From the NCBI GenBank assembly GCA_005877365.1, contig VBPP01000083.1, forward strand, positions 1 to 13,968: DNA of 13,968 nucleotides, written 5' to 3'. The position numbers were made by a program, and so were the translations under genes. The DNA comes from Nitrososphaerota archaeon. GTDB lineage: Archaea; Thermoproteota; Nitrososphaeria; Nitrososphaerales; Gagatemarchaeaceae. The notes under the pieces are model-generated. The model saw nothing but the letters and a program-made list of their open reading frames with translations. It did not search any database and was not told the DNA's origin. Below, in pieces: positions 13,927-13,968 of the stretch. Within the stretch, counting starts at the first letter, position 1, and the number at the start of each line of letters is the position of its first letter.

Positions 13927-13968
13927 ATGACCGTAGAGGTGGCAATCTCTCCGCAGGTCGAGGAGGAG
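13927..13968 (+). CDS. Probable start of a further gene (partial)
   Basis: From ATG 13927 fourteen codons are visible (MTVEVAISPQVEEE) before the window ends. Codon use is strongly coding-like. The frame is closed just upstream by TGA and TAA (13900-13905), and a weak TATA-like GTTGATAAG lies about 23-28 nt before the ATG. Too short to assign. A competing frame open from 13749 also runs off the edge. Confidence 0.4.
   Translation, partial: MTVEVAISPQVEEE

Noticed and set aside
1..13968. CRISPR arrays, insertion sequences, phage genes, defence systems
   Set aside because: I saw no regularly spaced repeats, transposase or integrase motifs, long terminal inverted repeats, or defence-gene domains on either strand.

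Overview
The window reads as a piece of an archaeal chromosome, with moderate GC content and genes on both strands. The archaeal call rests on promoter layout. Many genes have an AT-rich TATA-like box centred about 25-32 nt before the start codon, so their mRNAs would be leaderless or nearly so; several of these starts are GTG or TTG. The first gene inside the sugar-type transporter operon's junctions (permease 2) shows a GGTGA Shine-Dalgarno match instead. The gene repertoire (divergent PurD-like ligase, Tat-dependent solute-binding protein, SRPBCC protein, DUF1801 protein, small zinc ribbon) fits a heterotrophic relative of the Nitrososphaerota/Thermoproteota. That lineage is inference only.

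Layout: 1-560 (-) 5' part of a phosphoribosylamine-glycine ligase-like ATP-grasp gene; 772-1185 (+) DUF1801 protein; 1380-1868 (-) SRPBCC protein interrupted by an in-frame TAG; 2055-3331 (-) GlcD-type FAD oxidase that is frameshifted and lacks a conserved segment; 3492-4526 (-) M19 dipeptidase; then, divergently, 4764-9256 (+) an operon of Tat-type solute-binding protein, two permeases and a YkgJ-type cysteine-cluster protein; 9300-10391 (-) MalK-type ATPase; 10464-11402 (-) acetamidase/formamidase family protein; 11459-12823 (+) M20 peptidase/deacylase; 12824-13217 no convincing gene; 13218-13433 (+) small protein with two duplicated zinc ribbons; 13434-13968 doubtful small ORF and probably the first codons of another gene.

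The centre (3492-12823) looks like one functional neighbourhood. A CUT1-family importer has its ATPase encoded nearby on the opposite strand, and around it lie three hydrolases that cut amide or peptide bonds (M19, FmdA/AmdA, M20). This suggests uptake and cytoplasmic breakdown of an amide-, peptide- or N-acyl-containing compound rather than a plain sugar. The substrate cannot be read from the sequence. The YkgJ-type protein 2 nt after the second permease is the least explained member. Two broken genes side by side (1380-3331) suggest local decay or local sequence error. I see no CRISPR array, transposase, rRNA or tRNA.
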